The notes under the pieces were generated by a model that had not been told where the DNA came from, searched no databases, and was given only the letters and a program-made list of their open reading frames with translations. From JBBQXK01 sp052387255 (GTDB lineage Bacteria; Pseudomonadota; Alphaproteobacteria; Rhodobacterales; Rhodobacteraceae): DNA of 64,000 bases. How positions within the stretch are numbered: position 1 is the stretch's first letter; every line of letters begins with the position of its first letter. A program made the translations under genes and the position numbers. The DNA is taken from NCBI GenBank assembly GCA_052387255.1, contig JBQTJI010000015.1:1-64000 (forward strand), in the 5' to 3' direction. Shown here piece after piece: positions 50,944-59,300 of this stretch.

Positions 50944-51881
50944 GGCGGCAGCTCCCGCCGCGCCTCGGCCTTGGACTGGAAGTGCGTGTAGGCGATCATC
51001 GGGAACACCATCAGGAACAGCATGGCGACGGCGACCGACGACGCCATCGGCCAGTCGCGCGCGACGGCAAACTCGTCGCTGATGACGCGCCCGATCATGG
51101 GCCTTGCGGAATCGCCGACCAGCGACGGGATCACCAGTTCGCCCGCAGCAGGGATGAACACCAGAAGGCCGCCGGCGATGATGCCGGGGATCGACTGGGG
51201 CAGGGTGACATCGAGAAACACGCGCATGGGGCGCGACCCCAGATCCATCGCGGCCTCGTTCAGGTTGGGGTCCAGCCGTTCGAGGTTGGCGTAAAGCGGC
51301 AGGATCATGAACGGAAGGTAGGTATAGACCATCACCAGGCAGACGGCGAAGTTGGAGTGCATCATCGGCAGGGAATTCAGCGCCCAGGCTTCGGGCGTCA
51401 CGGCATTGTACCACCCGGTCAGCATCTGGTTGAACCAGCTTTTCGACCCCATCAGCCCCATCCAGGCATAGACGCGCAGCAGGAACGACGTCCAGAACGG
51501 CAGGATCACCAGCATCATCAGCACCGTCCGCCAGCCCCGCCCGACCCGCGTCAGGGCCAGCGCCATGGGATAGCCGATCAACAGGCACAAGACCGTCGCC
51601 GTCGCGGCATTGACCAGCGAGGTCAGGAAGGCGCGCAGGTACAGCGGGTCGGTCACCAGCCGCGCATAGCCTTCCAGGTTGACCACCGGGTTCTCGCCAC
51701 CATAGCCGAAGGGGGGCGCGGTCGGGGTGCGGGTGGCCACCGACATGGCCAGGACGATCAGGAACGGCACCAGGAACAGCAGGACCAGCCAGACATAGGG
51801 CACCGCGATGACGATGTCGGACCAGCCGCGCCGGTGGAACCAGCGGGCGAACCCGCTTCCGTGATCGGCCCCGGTGTTCAT
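50940..51881 (-). CDS. ABC transporter permease (PotH/PotB type)
   Basis: A 313-residue inner-membrane permease with a short basic N-terminus, about six helices and the EAA loop NEAAMDLGSRPMRVFLDVTLPQSIPGI. It pairs with the following PotI-type permease (4-base overlap). A 151-base gap holding a CCCTCTCCCC hairpin repeat separates it from the ATPase gene, which may lower permease expression relative to the ATPase and binding protein. Confidence 0.9.
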   Translation of the reverse strand: MNTGADHGSGFARWFHRRGWSDIVIAVPYVWLVLLFLVPFLIVLAMSVATRTPTAPPFGYGGENPVVNLEGYARLVTDPLYLRAFLTSLVNAATATVLCLLIGYPMALALTRVGRGWRTVLMMLVILPFWTSFLLRVYAWMGLMGSKSWFNQMLTGWYNAVTPEAWALNSLPMMHSNFAVCLVMVYTYLPFMILPLYANLERLDPNLNEAAMDLGSRPMRVFLDVTLPQSIPGIIAGGLLVFIPAAGELVIPSLVGDSARPMIGRVISDEFAVARDWPMASSVAVAMLFLMVFPMIAYTHFQSKAEARRELPP

Positions 51882-51967
51882 CTTGGCTCACGTATCCCCG
51901 CCGGAGGCTCCTGTGCCTGCCAACCCCGCAACGCCCGATTGCGGTGCACGGACGATGCCGCAGCGCC

Positions 51968-52004
51968 CCCTCTCCCCTTGGGGGAGAGGGCCGGGGTGAG
52001 GGGG
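51968..52004 (+). repeat. CCCTCTCCCC-type hairpin repeat, copy 2
   Basis: CCCTCTCCCC (51968-51977) pairs with GGGGAGAGGG (51981-51990), followed by CCGGGGTGAGGGGG. It matches copy 1 (45990-46026) in 34 of 37 positions, same strand. It interrupts the transporter operon between the ATPase and first permease genes. Confidence 0.75.
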
Positions 52005-52032
52005 TGCTGCGGTCGTGTCGGCGGCATGCCCC

Positions 52033-53127
52033 TCACTCCACCAGCAGGATCGCCGCGTCGGGCGCGAAGGACACCCACACCGCATCGTCCCAGTCGGCCA
52101 CGCGGCCCCCTTCGCCCGTCCGCGCGGCGTTGACGGCGTGGGCCGACAGCAGCGCCCCCGAGGGCAGCACGATGCGGTAGAGCGAATCCTTGCCGAAATA
52201 GGCCAGGTCCTTGACCCGGCCCTGCACCGCGTTCGGCCCCTCGGGCCGGGCGCGCGCGATCGCCACCTTCTCGGGCCGCAGGGCCAGCGTGACCGGCCCG
52301 CCGGCCGTCAGTCCCGGCACGGCGCGGGCGGTGACGGTGGCGGCGAAGTCGGGCACCTCGACCTGCGCGAGGTCGCCGTCCACCGCCGCCACCCGCCCCG
52401 CCAGAAAGGTGATCGACCCGATGAAGCCCGCGACAAACCGGCTGGCGGGATATTCGTAGATGTCGGTCGGGGTGCCGACCTGCATCACCTGGCCCTTGTC
52501 CATCACCGCGATGCGGCTGGCCAGCGTCATCGCCTCTTCCTGGTCGTGCGTCACCACGATGAATGTCACGCCGGTGCGTTCCTGAATGCTCATCAGCTCG
52601 AACTGGGTCTGTTCGCGCAGCTTTTTGTCCAGCGCCGCCAGGGGTTCGTCCAGCAGCAGCAGTTTCGGCTGCCGCGCCAGCGCGCGGGCCAGCGCCACGC
52701 GCTGCCGCTGGCCGCCGGAAATCTGGTGCGGCTTGCGCGCCTCGAGCCCCGTCAGTTGCACGAGGTCGAGCATCGCCTTCACCCGCGCCGCGCGTTCGCC
52801 CGATGTCATGCGTTCGTGCTTCAGCCCGTAGCCCACGTTCGCGGCCACGGTCATGTGCGGGAACAGGGCATAGCTCTGGAACATCATGTGCACGGGGCGG
52901 TCCCAGGGTGCGACGCCCGACATGTCCTGCCCGTCCAGCAGGATGCGCCCCGCCGTCGGCTCCTCGAACCCCGCCAGCATGCGCAGCAGCGTGGTCTTGC
53001 CGCAGCCGGACCCGCCCAGCAGGGCGAAAATCTCGCCCCGCGCAATCGTCAGGGACACGTCGCGCACCGCCTCGAACGTGCCGAAGCGTTTCGTCACGCC
53101 CTGTACCGCCAGGAACGGTTCGCTCAA
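52033..53127 (-). CDS. ABC transporter ATP-binding protein (PotG/PotA type)
   Basis: A 364-residue ATPase with Walker A GGSGCGKTT, the signature ISGGQRQRVALARAL, Walker B LLLLDEP and a C-terminal TOBE domain from about residue 285 (VTLALRPEKVAIA). This build is typical of the spermidine/putrescine and related importers. It starts 1 base after the binding-protein gene stop and shares the operon with two permeases. Confidence 0.92.
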   Translation of the reverse strand: MSEPFLAVQGVTKRFGTFEAVRDVSLTIARGEIFALLGGSGCGKTTLLRMLAGFEEPTAGRILLDGQDMSGVAPWDRPVHMMFQSYALFPHMTVAANVGYGLKHERMTSGERAARVKAMLDLVQLTGLEARKPHQISGGQRQRVALARALARQPKLLLLDEPLAALDKKLREQTQFELMSIQERTGVTFIVVTHDQEEAMTLASRIAVMDKGQVMQVGTPTDIYEYPASRFVAGFIGSITFLAGRVAAVDGDLAQVEVPDFAATVTARAVPGLTAGGPVTLALRPEKVAIARARPEGPNAVQGRVKDLAYFGKDSLYRIVLPSGALLSAHAVNAARTGEGGRVADWDDAVWVSFAPDAAILLVE

Positions 53128-53128
53128 G

Positions 53129-54241
53129 TCAGCCCGCCTTGATCGTGGCCCAGGCGCGGTTGATCTCTCGGTCCTGCTCCTCGGTCTGGGTGCGGGTGGT
53201 GTAGAGCCGCTTCATCGATTCGGCATCCGGATAGACGGCGGGGTCGGACGCGATGGCAGGATCGACCAGCGCCGTCGCCGCCGCGTTGGCATTGGCATAG
53301 CCGGTGTAGTCCGTGCACGCCGCGATCACCTCGGGGCGCAGGAGGTAGGCGAGGAAGGCATGGGACTGGTCGACCTTGGTCGAGTCGGCCGGCAGGGCCC
53401 AGGTGTCGAACCACATCGGCGCGCCCGACTTGGGCACGTGATAGGCCAGGTTCAGCTCGATCCCCGCCTCGGCGGCGCGGGCCTTGGCCACGCCATAGTC
53501 GCCCGACCACGAGTTGACGACGCAGAGTTCCTGGTTGGCGATGGCGGTGACGTAGTTCGAGTTGTCGAAGGTGGTGATGTGCGGGCGGATTTTCGCGAAA
53601 GCCTCGGCCATCGTGGCATATTCCGCGGCCCCCGCCGTGTTCGGGTCCAGCCCCAGCCAGGACAGCACGGTGAAGCCGATGTCGGTCGGGCTGTCGAGGA
53701 TCGAGATGCCGCAATCGGCCAGCTTTTCGGCATTCGCCGGGTCGAAGACGGTGGCCAGGTCGGCCAGGTCGGCGTCGGGCAGGCGTTCCTTCACCATGTC
53801 GACATTGTAGGTGAACCCGACCGAGCCCCACATGTAGGGCAACCCGTACTGGTTGCCGGGATCGTAGCCTTCGCAGATCTTCAGGATGGTGGGGTCGAGG
53901 TTTTCCCAGCCCGGCAGCTTGGAGCGGTCGAGCTTCTGGTAGATGCCGGAGGTGATGAATTGCGGCAGGCTGACACCCGCCATCAGCACCACGTCATAGC
54001 CCGACTGCCCGGCCAGCAACTTGGCCTGCATTTCCTCGGAGGAGGCATAGAGGTCATAGACCACCTCGATCCCGGTCTCGGCGGTAAAGTCGGCCAGCGT
54101 CGTCTCGCCGATGTAGTCGGACCAGTTGTAGACGTTGATCGACCTGGTCTGCGCCCAGGACGGGCGCACCCAGGGGGTGGCAAGGCCCGCGGCCATCGTG
54201 GCCAAGGTGGCGCGCCGGGTCAGAAGTCCTTTCGTTGACAT
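53129..54241 (-). CDS. Extracellular substrate-binding protein (PotF/PotD type)
   Basis: A 370-residue periplasmic type II binding protein. The leader has TRRATLATMAAGLATPWVRPSWA, a twin-arginine-type signal. The mature start INVYNWSDYIGETTLADFTAETGIEVVYD is the classic opening of the PotD/PotF group. The ATG at 54241 has AAGGAT about 9 bases upstream. The group binds polyamines, but members also bind opines, gamma-amino acids and betaines. The neighbours suggest an N- or S-methylated compound rather than putrescine. Confidence 0.9.
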   Translation of the reverse strand: MSTKGLLTRRATLATMAAGLATPWVRPSWAQTRSINVYNWSDYIGETTLADFTAETGIEVVYDLYASSEEMQAKLLAGQSGYDVVLMAGVSLPQFITSGIYQKLDRSKLPGWENLDPTILKICEGYDPGNQYGLPYMWGSVGFTYNVDMVKERLPDADLADLATVFDPANAEKLADCGISILDSPTDIGFTVLSWLGLDPNTAGAAEYATMAEAFAKIRPHITTFDNSNYVTAIANQELCVVNSWSGDYGVAKARAAEAGIELNLAYHVPKSGAPMWFDTWALPADSTKVDQSHAFLAYLLRPEVIAACTDYTGYANANAAATALVDPAIASDPAVYPDAESMKRLYTTRTQTEEQDREINRAWATIKAG

Positions 54242-54272
54242 CGTGGCATCCTTTCCTGGTGTCATGTTTTTG

Positions 54273-55493
54273 TTAACGTCCCGCAGGGACGCCGCCTGCG
54301 CAAATCAATTCCGCATTCGCGGCGGCCATGTCGCCCTCGGGCGGGGCCTGGGGCAGGGTCAGGACCGGGATCAGCGCGCGCAGGGCGTCGTGGTGGCGGC
54401 GCACGCCGTATTCCAGATCGGACAGGTGGAAATCCTCGAACGCGCGCGAGCGCATGGATTCGTTCGACCAGATCGACAGCTGCTGATCCTCTTTCGAGGT
54501 GTCGCGGTCGATGCGGAACGCAAGGTACCGTGCCGCCCGCGTCGCGCGGTCCTCGTGCGGGTGGCGGTAGATGCGGCCCGTCAGGCGGGTCTTGCCGGGG
54601 GACAGCGGCAGGTCCTGGTAGAACTGCACCGACTCGGGCGTGAAGGCGAAGACGGCATTGGGGAAGATGCCGTAGTAGGTCCAGGCGCGGCGCAGGTGGG
54701 GGGGAAGCCAGTCCTGCACGGGTGCCACCTCGAGGTAGCGCTTGACCGACCAGCGCCGACCGGGCGCGTCGCCGAACTCGCCGATCGAATGGGACAATCC
54801 GCCCGGATAGCTCAGGTCGCGGTAGGTCCGGCCATAGAGGTCTTGCAGGGCCGGGTGCGCCATGGCGACGTGGTAGCCTTCGTTGTCGACATCGCGGACG
54901 GACTTCCAGTTGACGGGCAGATCCTGCTGCCAGTCGAACCCCTTGGTGGGCAGGATGCCTGCGGCGCGATAGGCGGCAAAGTCGGCGTCGTAGGGGGCCA
55001 GCCATGCGGCCACGGGGGGCTGCGGGCCGGGGTGGAAGCGCAGGAAGACAAAGCCGTGGAACACCTCGATCTCGACCGGTTTCAGGCCGAACTCGCGCCG
55101 GTCCATGCCGCCGAAACTTTCGGGCCGCGCCGCACCGCGCAGGGTGCCGTCCAGGTTATAGACCCAGCCATGGAACGGGCAGACCATCGCCCCCTTGCAG
55201 GCCCCGCGCGTGCCGTCCACCACCCGCGCGCCCCGGTGGCGGCACAGGTTGTGAAAGGCCCGCACCTGCCCGTCCTGGCCGCGCATGACGACGGCGCGTT
55301 CGCCCAAGAGGTCGAAAGCGAACCAGTCGCCGGGGGCGGGGATGTCGTTGACGTGTCCCGCAACCTGCCAGTGGGTGAGGAAGACGTGGTCGCGTTCCAG
55401 GTCGAACAGGGCGGGCGAGTGATAGGCCCAGCCGGGCAGGCCGCGCCGGTCCCAGGTGGCGGGGGCGGGCAGGGCGGTGGTGAGCAAGGTCAT
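54273..55493 (-). CDS. Rieske non-heme iron oxygenase alpha subunit, copy A (betaine demethylase-like)
   Basis: A 406-residue Rieske oxygenase. The [2Fe-2S] ligands are C84-x-H86 (NLCRHRG) and C105-x2-H108 (CPFHGW). The catalytic iron site reads E205-G-Y-H208-x4-H213 in DNEGYHVAMAHP: a bridging Glu replaces the Asp of aromatic dioxygenases, as in carnitine, glycine betaine and stachydrine oxygenases. An oxidative N-demethylase is therefore likely. It starts on ATGA overlapping copy B and precedes the transporter genes. No reductase gene is in the window. Confidence 0.85.
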   Translation of the reverse strand: MTLLTTALPAPATWDRRGLPGWAYHSPALFDLERDHVFLTHWQVAGHVNDIPAPGDWFAFDLLGERAVVMRGQDGQVRAFHNLCRHRGARVVDGTRGACKGAMVCPFHGWVYNLDGTLRGAARPESFGGMDRREFGLKPVEIEVFHGFVFLRFHPGPQPPVAAWLAPYDADFAAYRAAGILPTKGFDWQQDLPVNWKSVRDVDNEGYHVAMAHPALQDLYGRTYRDLSYPGGLSHSIGEFGDAPGRRWSVKRYLEVAPVQDWLPPHLRRAWTYYGIFPNAVFAFTPESVQFYQDLPLSPGKTRLTGRIYRHPHEDRATRAARYLAFRIDRDTSKEDQQLSIWSNESMRSRAFEDFHLSDLEYGVRRHHDALRALIPVLTLPQAPPEGDMAAANAELICAGGVPAGR

Positions 55494-56596
55494 GGCGTGG
55501 TCTCCAGCCGGTCCGTCACCCAACGGTGGAACCGGGCAATGTCGAATTCCTGCGGCATCAGGGTGGCGCTTGTGTAGGCGGGCGAGCGCAGCCCGCGCTG
55601 GTTCATCTCGGCGGCGGCCCCGTCCTGGTCGAGGACGAGGGTGGCAAATGCCGCGACCTGGCCCGCGTCAAAGCCCGGCTGTGCCAGGGTTTCGGGCGCG
55701 AACAGCCATTCGGCGGTCAGGCGGGTGGTCTCTGGCCCGGTCGGTTCCAGCCGCACGGCGCGGATGTAATCGACATGGGCCACGACATACATCGTGGGGT
55801 AGAGCGTGACGAAGGCATGGCCTGCGTCACGTTGTGCCTGCGTCAGGTCCGGGAATTCGGGGCCGCAGGGCTGGCCGTCCGTGCTCCAGGTGCGGGCGCC
55901 GGGTTTCAGGTTGCCCTGCGCCGTCCAGCCGGTGGTTTCCTCTGGCGACATGACACCCCGGCCATAGACCGGTACCATGTCGATCAGTTCGGGGTGAATG
56001 CCGGGGCAGTGCAGGCATTCGTTGTAGTTTTCCCAGAACACCTTCCAGTTGCAGGCTAGGTTGCGGGTGACGCGGTGGCCGGTGACCAAGGTGTCCATCG
56101 GCCAGTTGTCCAGCGCTGAAAGCCCCAGATCCGGGGTCAGCGGGCCGGGATCGGGGTTGAGAGACAGAAACAGGAACCCGTTCCAAAGGGTTGATGCAAC
56201 GGGGTAAAGCCCGTGATCGTCCCGCACGAAATCGGGCGTCGGCGTGGCCGGCCCCGTGGCCACCAGCCGCCCGCCATCGGCGGCATAGGCCCAGGCGTGA
56301 TAGGGGCATGTGATCAGCCTGCCCATGCGCCCCTCGGCGGCGCAAAGCTCCGCGCCCCGGTGGCGGCAGGTGTTGTGGTAGGCCGAAACCGCGCCATCCG
56401 GCGTGCGGCACACGATCACCGGGCTACCTGCCAGTGTCAGGGGCCGGATGGTGCCCGGGGCCAAGTCGCCCAGACGCCCGACGCAGACCCACTCCCGCGC
56501 CCAGATCGCCCGCATCTCGTGCGCGAACCACTCGTGCGACAGATAGGCGTCGCGTGGCAGGCCGGGGGGGCAGTGGTCAAGCAGCGGAGAGGACAT
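55490..56596 (-). CDS. Rieske non-heme iron oxygenase alpha subunit, copy B (GbcA-like)
   Basis: A 368-residue Rieske oxygenase. Cluster ligands are C77-x-H79 (NTCRHRG) and C97-x2-H100 (CPYHAW). The mononuclear site is E193-C-L-H196-x4-H201 in YNECLHCPGIHPEL, again with the bridging Glu typical of quaternary-ammonium oxygenases, and the sequence is closer than copy A to glycine betaine monooxygenase GbcA. Its ATG shares TGATG with the upstream GcvT-type gene. It should remove a methyl group as formaldehyde or leave a hydroxylated intermediate; the substrate is unknown. Confidence 0.87.
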   Translation of the reverse strand: MSSPLLDHCPPGLPRDAYLSHEWFAHEMRAIWAREWVCVGRLGDLAPGTIRPLTLAGSPVIVCRTPDGAVSAYHNTCRHRGAELCAAEGRMGRLITCPYHAWAYAADGGRLVATGPATPTPDFVRDDHGLYPVASTLWNGFLFLSLNPDPGPLTPDLGLSALDNWPMDTLVTGHRVTRNLACNWKVFWENYNECLHCPGIHPELIDMVPVYGRGVMSPEETTGWTAQGNLKPGARTWSTDGQPCGPEFPDLTQAQRDAGHAFVTLYPTMYVVAHVDYIRAVRLEPTGPETTRLTAEWLFAPETLAQPGFDAGQVAAFATLVLDQDGAAAEMNQRGLRSPAYTSATLMPQEFDIARFHRWVTDRLETTP

Positions 56597-57780
56597 CAGA
56601 ACCGCTCCGGTGGCGTGGCGCGGCGGCGGGCGGGGTTCCAGAACGGGCGTTCGACCACGCGGACGGGCAGCATCAGCTTGGCATACTGCAATTCGCGCAT
56701 CGCATAGATCTCGACCCACAGGTCGCGGCCCGCGCGGTGTCTCCACTGCACCTGCGCCAGCGCGACGCTGGCCTTGCAGGCGGGCGACCAGGCGGCGGCG
56801 GAGATGGTGCCGACCTCGGTGCGCTTGGCGTGGTACAGGATCGCGCCCTCGGCCGCGACGTTGCCGGGGATGTCGAGGCCGACCAGCGTCCAGCGGCTGG
56901 TGCCCCTGTCGCGCTCGGCCAGCAGGGCGCGGCGGCCGGTGAACGGCCCCTTGTCCCAGTCGATCATCCAGCCGAGGCCCAGTTCGACGGGCGACCGGGT
57001 GCGATCCTCGCGCACCGCCTGGTCGGCGGGGATGAAGTCCATGTTGGTGATGATGAACCCGGCCTCGATCCGCGCCAGATCGAGGGCGTCGCCCCCCACG
57101 GGGCGCAGGCCATAGGGCGCGCCGTGGCGCATCAGGTGGTCCCAGAGGGGCAGCGCCTGCGCGGGGTCAAGCCACAGCTCGTACCCCAGATCGCCGGTGA
57201 ACCCGGTGCGCGAGATGCGGATGTCGCCGACCGGGGTGGCAAAGACCGCATGGCGGAACGGCTTCAGCGCCGACACGTCGATGCCCGCAGCCTGCAGCAC
57301 CGTGGCCGTCGTCGGCCCCTGCAGCGACAGGGCGGCAACCTCGGATGTCTCGTCCCGCAGGGTCACGTCGAACCCGACCGCAGAGTCCAGCAGCCACGGC
57401 AGGTGCCGCTCCTGGCAGCACAGGCGGAAATCCTGCGGCCCCAGCCGGAACAGCGTGCCGTCATCCAGAATCTGCCCCGCATCGTCGGTCCAGGCGGTGT
57501 AGTGGACGCCGCCGGGGGTCAGTCTCGCGGCGTTGCGGATGGTCAGGCGGTTCAGGAAATCGGCGGCATCGGGGCCGGTGATGCGGTACTTGGTCATCGG
57601 GCACAGGTCATAGAGCGTGGCCGCGTTGCGGATCGCGGTATGCTCCATCGCGCTGTCGCCAAAGCACAGCGCCACGGTATGGCCCGCCCATGCCCCCCAG
57701 CGGTTCAGGATGTTCAGGGGGGCGGTGCGCGCATGGAAGGGCGTCGGCAGCAGGGGCGCGCGGAAATGGGTCAGGTCCAT
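56596..57780 (-). CDS. GcvT-type aminomethyltransferase family protein
   Basis: A 394-residue protein with the folate-binding GcvT fold (DUF1989-free, two domains): an N-terminal part to about residue 270 with ATLYDLCPMTKYRITGPDAADFLNRL and RISRTGFTGDLGYELWL, and a C-terminal GcvT barrel with GPFTGRRALLAE. Relatives transfer one-carbon units from methylated amines or onium compounds to tetrahydrofolate (dimethylglycine, sarcosine, DMSP demethylases). Start and stop share TGATG with both neighbours, so it is coupled to copy B of the Rieske genes, where it could trap the released C1 unit. It lacks the sequence features I would expect of DmdA itself. Confidence 0.83.
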   Translation of the reverse strand: MDLTHFRAPLLPTPFHARTAPLNILNRWGAWAGHTVALCFGDSAMEHTAIRNAATLYDLCPMTKYRITGPDAADFLNRLTIRNAARLTPGGVHYTAWTDDAGQILDDGTLFRLGPQDFRLCCQERHLPWLLDSAVGFDVTLRDETSEVAALSLQGPTTATVLQAAGIDVSALKPFRHAVFATPVGDIRISRTGFTGDLGYELWLDPAQALPLWDHLMRHGAPYGLRPVGGDALDLARIEAGFIITNMDFIPADQAVREDRTRSPVELGLGWMIDWDKGPFTGRRALLAERDRGTSRWTLVGLDIPGNVAAEGAILYHAKRTEVGTISAAAWSPACKASVALAQVQWRHRAGRDLWVEIYAMRELQYAKLMLPVRVVERPFWNPARRRATPPERF

Positions 57781-59300
57781 CACGCCGCCCCCTTCAGGAT
57801 GGCCCCGGCGGCGTTCCAGCCCGGCGTGCCGGTGATCCAGCCGCCCGGATGGCTGCCCGCGCCCGCCAGCCACAGGCCGGGGACCGGGGTTTCGTACTGC
57901 GCCGCCTGGGCGAGCGGCCGCAGGAACAGCATCTGCTCGACCGACAGTTCCGCGCCGCCGTGCCAGTTGCCGCCATCGGTGCCGAAACGGGCCTCGATGT
58001 CGCCGGGCATCAGCATCTCGGCATGGGCGATCATCGCGCGGATGCCGGGGGCGTGGGTTTCAAGGACGGCAAGCGTGTTCTCCAGCATCTGCGAGCGCGC
58101 TTGGTCCGGGTCGGCGGGCGCATGGGGCGCGAACTGCACGATGGCGGAAAGCACGTGGTGGCCCTCGGGGGCATAGGTGTGGTCGTGGGCGGAAGGGATC
58201 ACGATCTCCATCACCGGCTGCGCGGGCACCTCGCCGTATTTGCCGGGGTTGAAGGCATCCTCGACGGCGTTGACCGATGGTGCGATGACCAGCCGCGTGC
58301 GCAGGTCTGCGCCCCGGAAATCGGGGGTGCCGGTGAGGGCGAGGTGCAGCTTGGCCGCCGCCCCGCGCGCGCGGATCTGGCCCGCGGCGGTGTGGAACCC
58401 GGTGTCGAGGGCGCGCGGGCCGACAAGGCTGCGGAACGTGGTGCGGGGGCCGATGGCAGAGACGATCAGGGGGGCCGTCAGCACCTCGCCGGTGGCGAGG
58501 GTGACGCCGGTGGCGCGGTGGTTTTCCGTGCTGATCGCGGTGACAGGGGCATCGGTGCGGATGGTGACGCCGGCGGTCGTCAGGGCCTTGGCCATGGCCG
58601 TGGCCAGGGCGGCGGGCCCGCCACGGGGCAGGGACATCGGCCCCAGCGACAGGCGGTTCAGAGCCAAGATCAGGGTGTTGGGCGAACGTGGCCCGGCCCA
58701 GGCCCCGAGCGTGGCGTCAAAGGCGAACAACCCGCGCAACAGGTCGTCGGACAGTTCGTCCTCGGCCACGTCGGCGGCATTGGTCAGGATCACGCGCAGG
58801 AAGTCGCGGAACGCGGGCTTGCCCATGCTGCGCAGCCCGAAGGCCAGTTTCGCCAGCTTGCCCCATTCGTTGCAGCCCCCCGCCAGACGCGGCAGCGTCA
58901 TGGCGCGGAACGGGGCGAGGGCATTGGCATAGCGGGTCAGGCGCAGGGTCAGGGCCGACCAGCGGGCGGCGTCGGGGCCGTCGGTGGTGGCAGTGTGGAC
59001 GCGGCGATGCTGGCCGTCGGCGGACAGGGCGGTGGTCGCGATGTCGGTCTCGGCATAGCCGAGACCATGCCGTGCCAGGTCCATCGCGGCGGACAAGCGC
59101 GGGTCGAGCGCCGGTGTCAGATGCGCAAGGGCGGGCACCTTGTAGCCCGGTGCGAATTCCGCCGTCGCGGCCCCGCCGCCGGGGGTTGCCGACGCCTCGA
59201 GCAGCGTGACCTTGTGCCCTGCCTTGGCGAGGCGGAAGGCGCAGGCCATGCCGTTGGTGCCGCCGCCGATGATGATCGCGTCAGAGGACGGCATAGGCAT
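57780..59300 (-). CDS. NAD(P)/FAD-dependent oxidoreductase, PYROXD2/phytoene desaturase-like, copy 1
   Basis: A 506-residue flavoprotein of the amine oxidase/phytoene desaturase group. The dinucleotide loop is IIIGGGTNGMACAFRLAKAG and the C-terminal FAD block is GLWLAGAGSHPGGWITGTPGWNAAG. A second ATG at 59294 is an alternative start. It overlaps the related upstream gene by 20 bases and shares TGATG with the GcvT-type gene. It may oxidise an amine intermediate, passing the C1 unit to the folate enzyme. Confidence 0.83.
   Translation of the reverse strand: MPMPSSDAIIIGGGTNGMACAFRLAKAGHKVTLLEASATPGGGAATAEFAPGYKVPALAHLTPALDPRLSAAMDLARHGLGYAETDIATTALSADGQHRRVHTATTDGPDAARWSALTLRLTRYANALAPFRAMTLPRLAGGCNEWGKLAKLAFGLRSMGKPAFRDFLRVILTNAADVAEDELSDDLLRGLFAFDATLGAWAGPRSPNTLILALNRLSLGPMSLPRGGPAALATAMAKALTTAGVTIRTDAPVTAISTENHRATGVTLATGEVLTAPLIVSAIGPRTTFRSLVGPRALDTGFHTAAGQIRARGAAAKLHLALTGTPDFRGADLRTRLVIAPSVNAVEDAFNPGKYGEVPAQPVMEIVIPSAHDHTYAPEGHHVLSAIVQFAPHAPADPDQARSQMLENTLAVLETHAPGIRAMIAHAEMLMPGDIEARFGTDGGNWHGGAELSVEQMLFLRPLAQAAQYETPVPGLWLAGAGSHPGGWITGTPGWNAAGAILKGAA

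Noticed and set aside
53129..54241. Calling the importer a spermidine/putrescine transporter with symbols potFGHI
   Set aside because: Only family resemblance supports polyamines; the operon partners point to another substrate, so symbols were left empty.
54260..54295. Small GTCCC/GGGAC hairpin next to a T-rich stretch between the Rieske and binding-protein genes
   Set aside because: On the transcribed minus strand the stem is not followed by a U-run, so a terminator is not supported.
56596..57780. Naming the GcvT-type protein DmdA (DMSP demethylase) because of the DMSP-lyase-like neighbour
   Set aside because: The sequence is of the general aminomethyltransferase type and lacks the N-terminal sequence I recall for DmdA; the name would overstate it.
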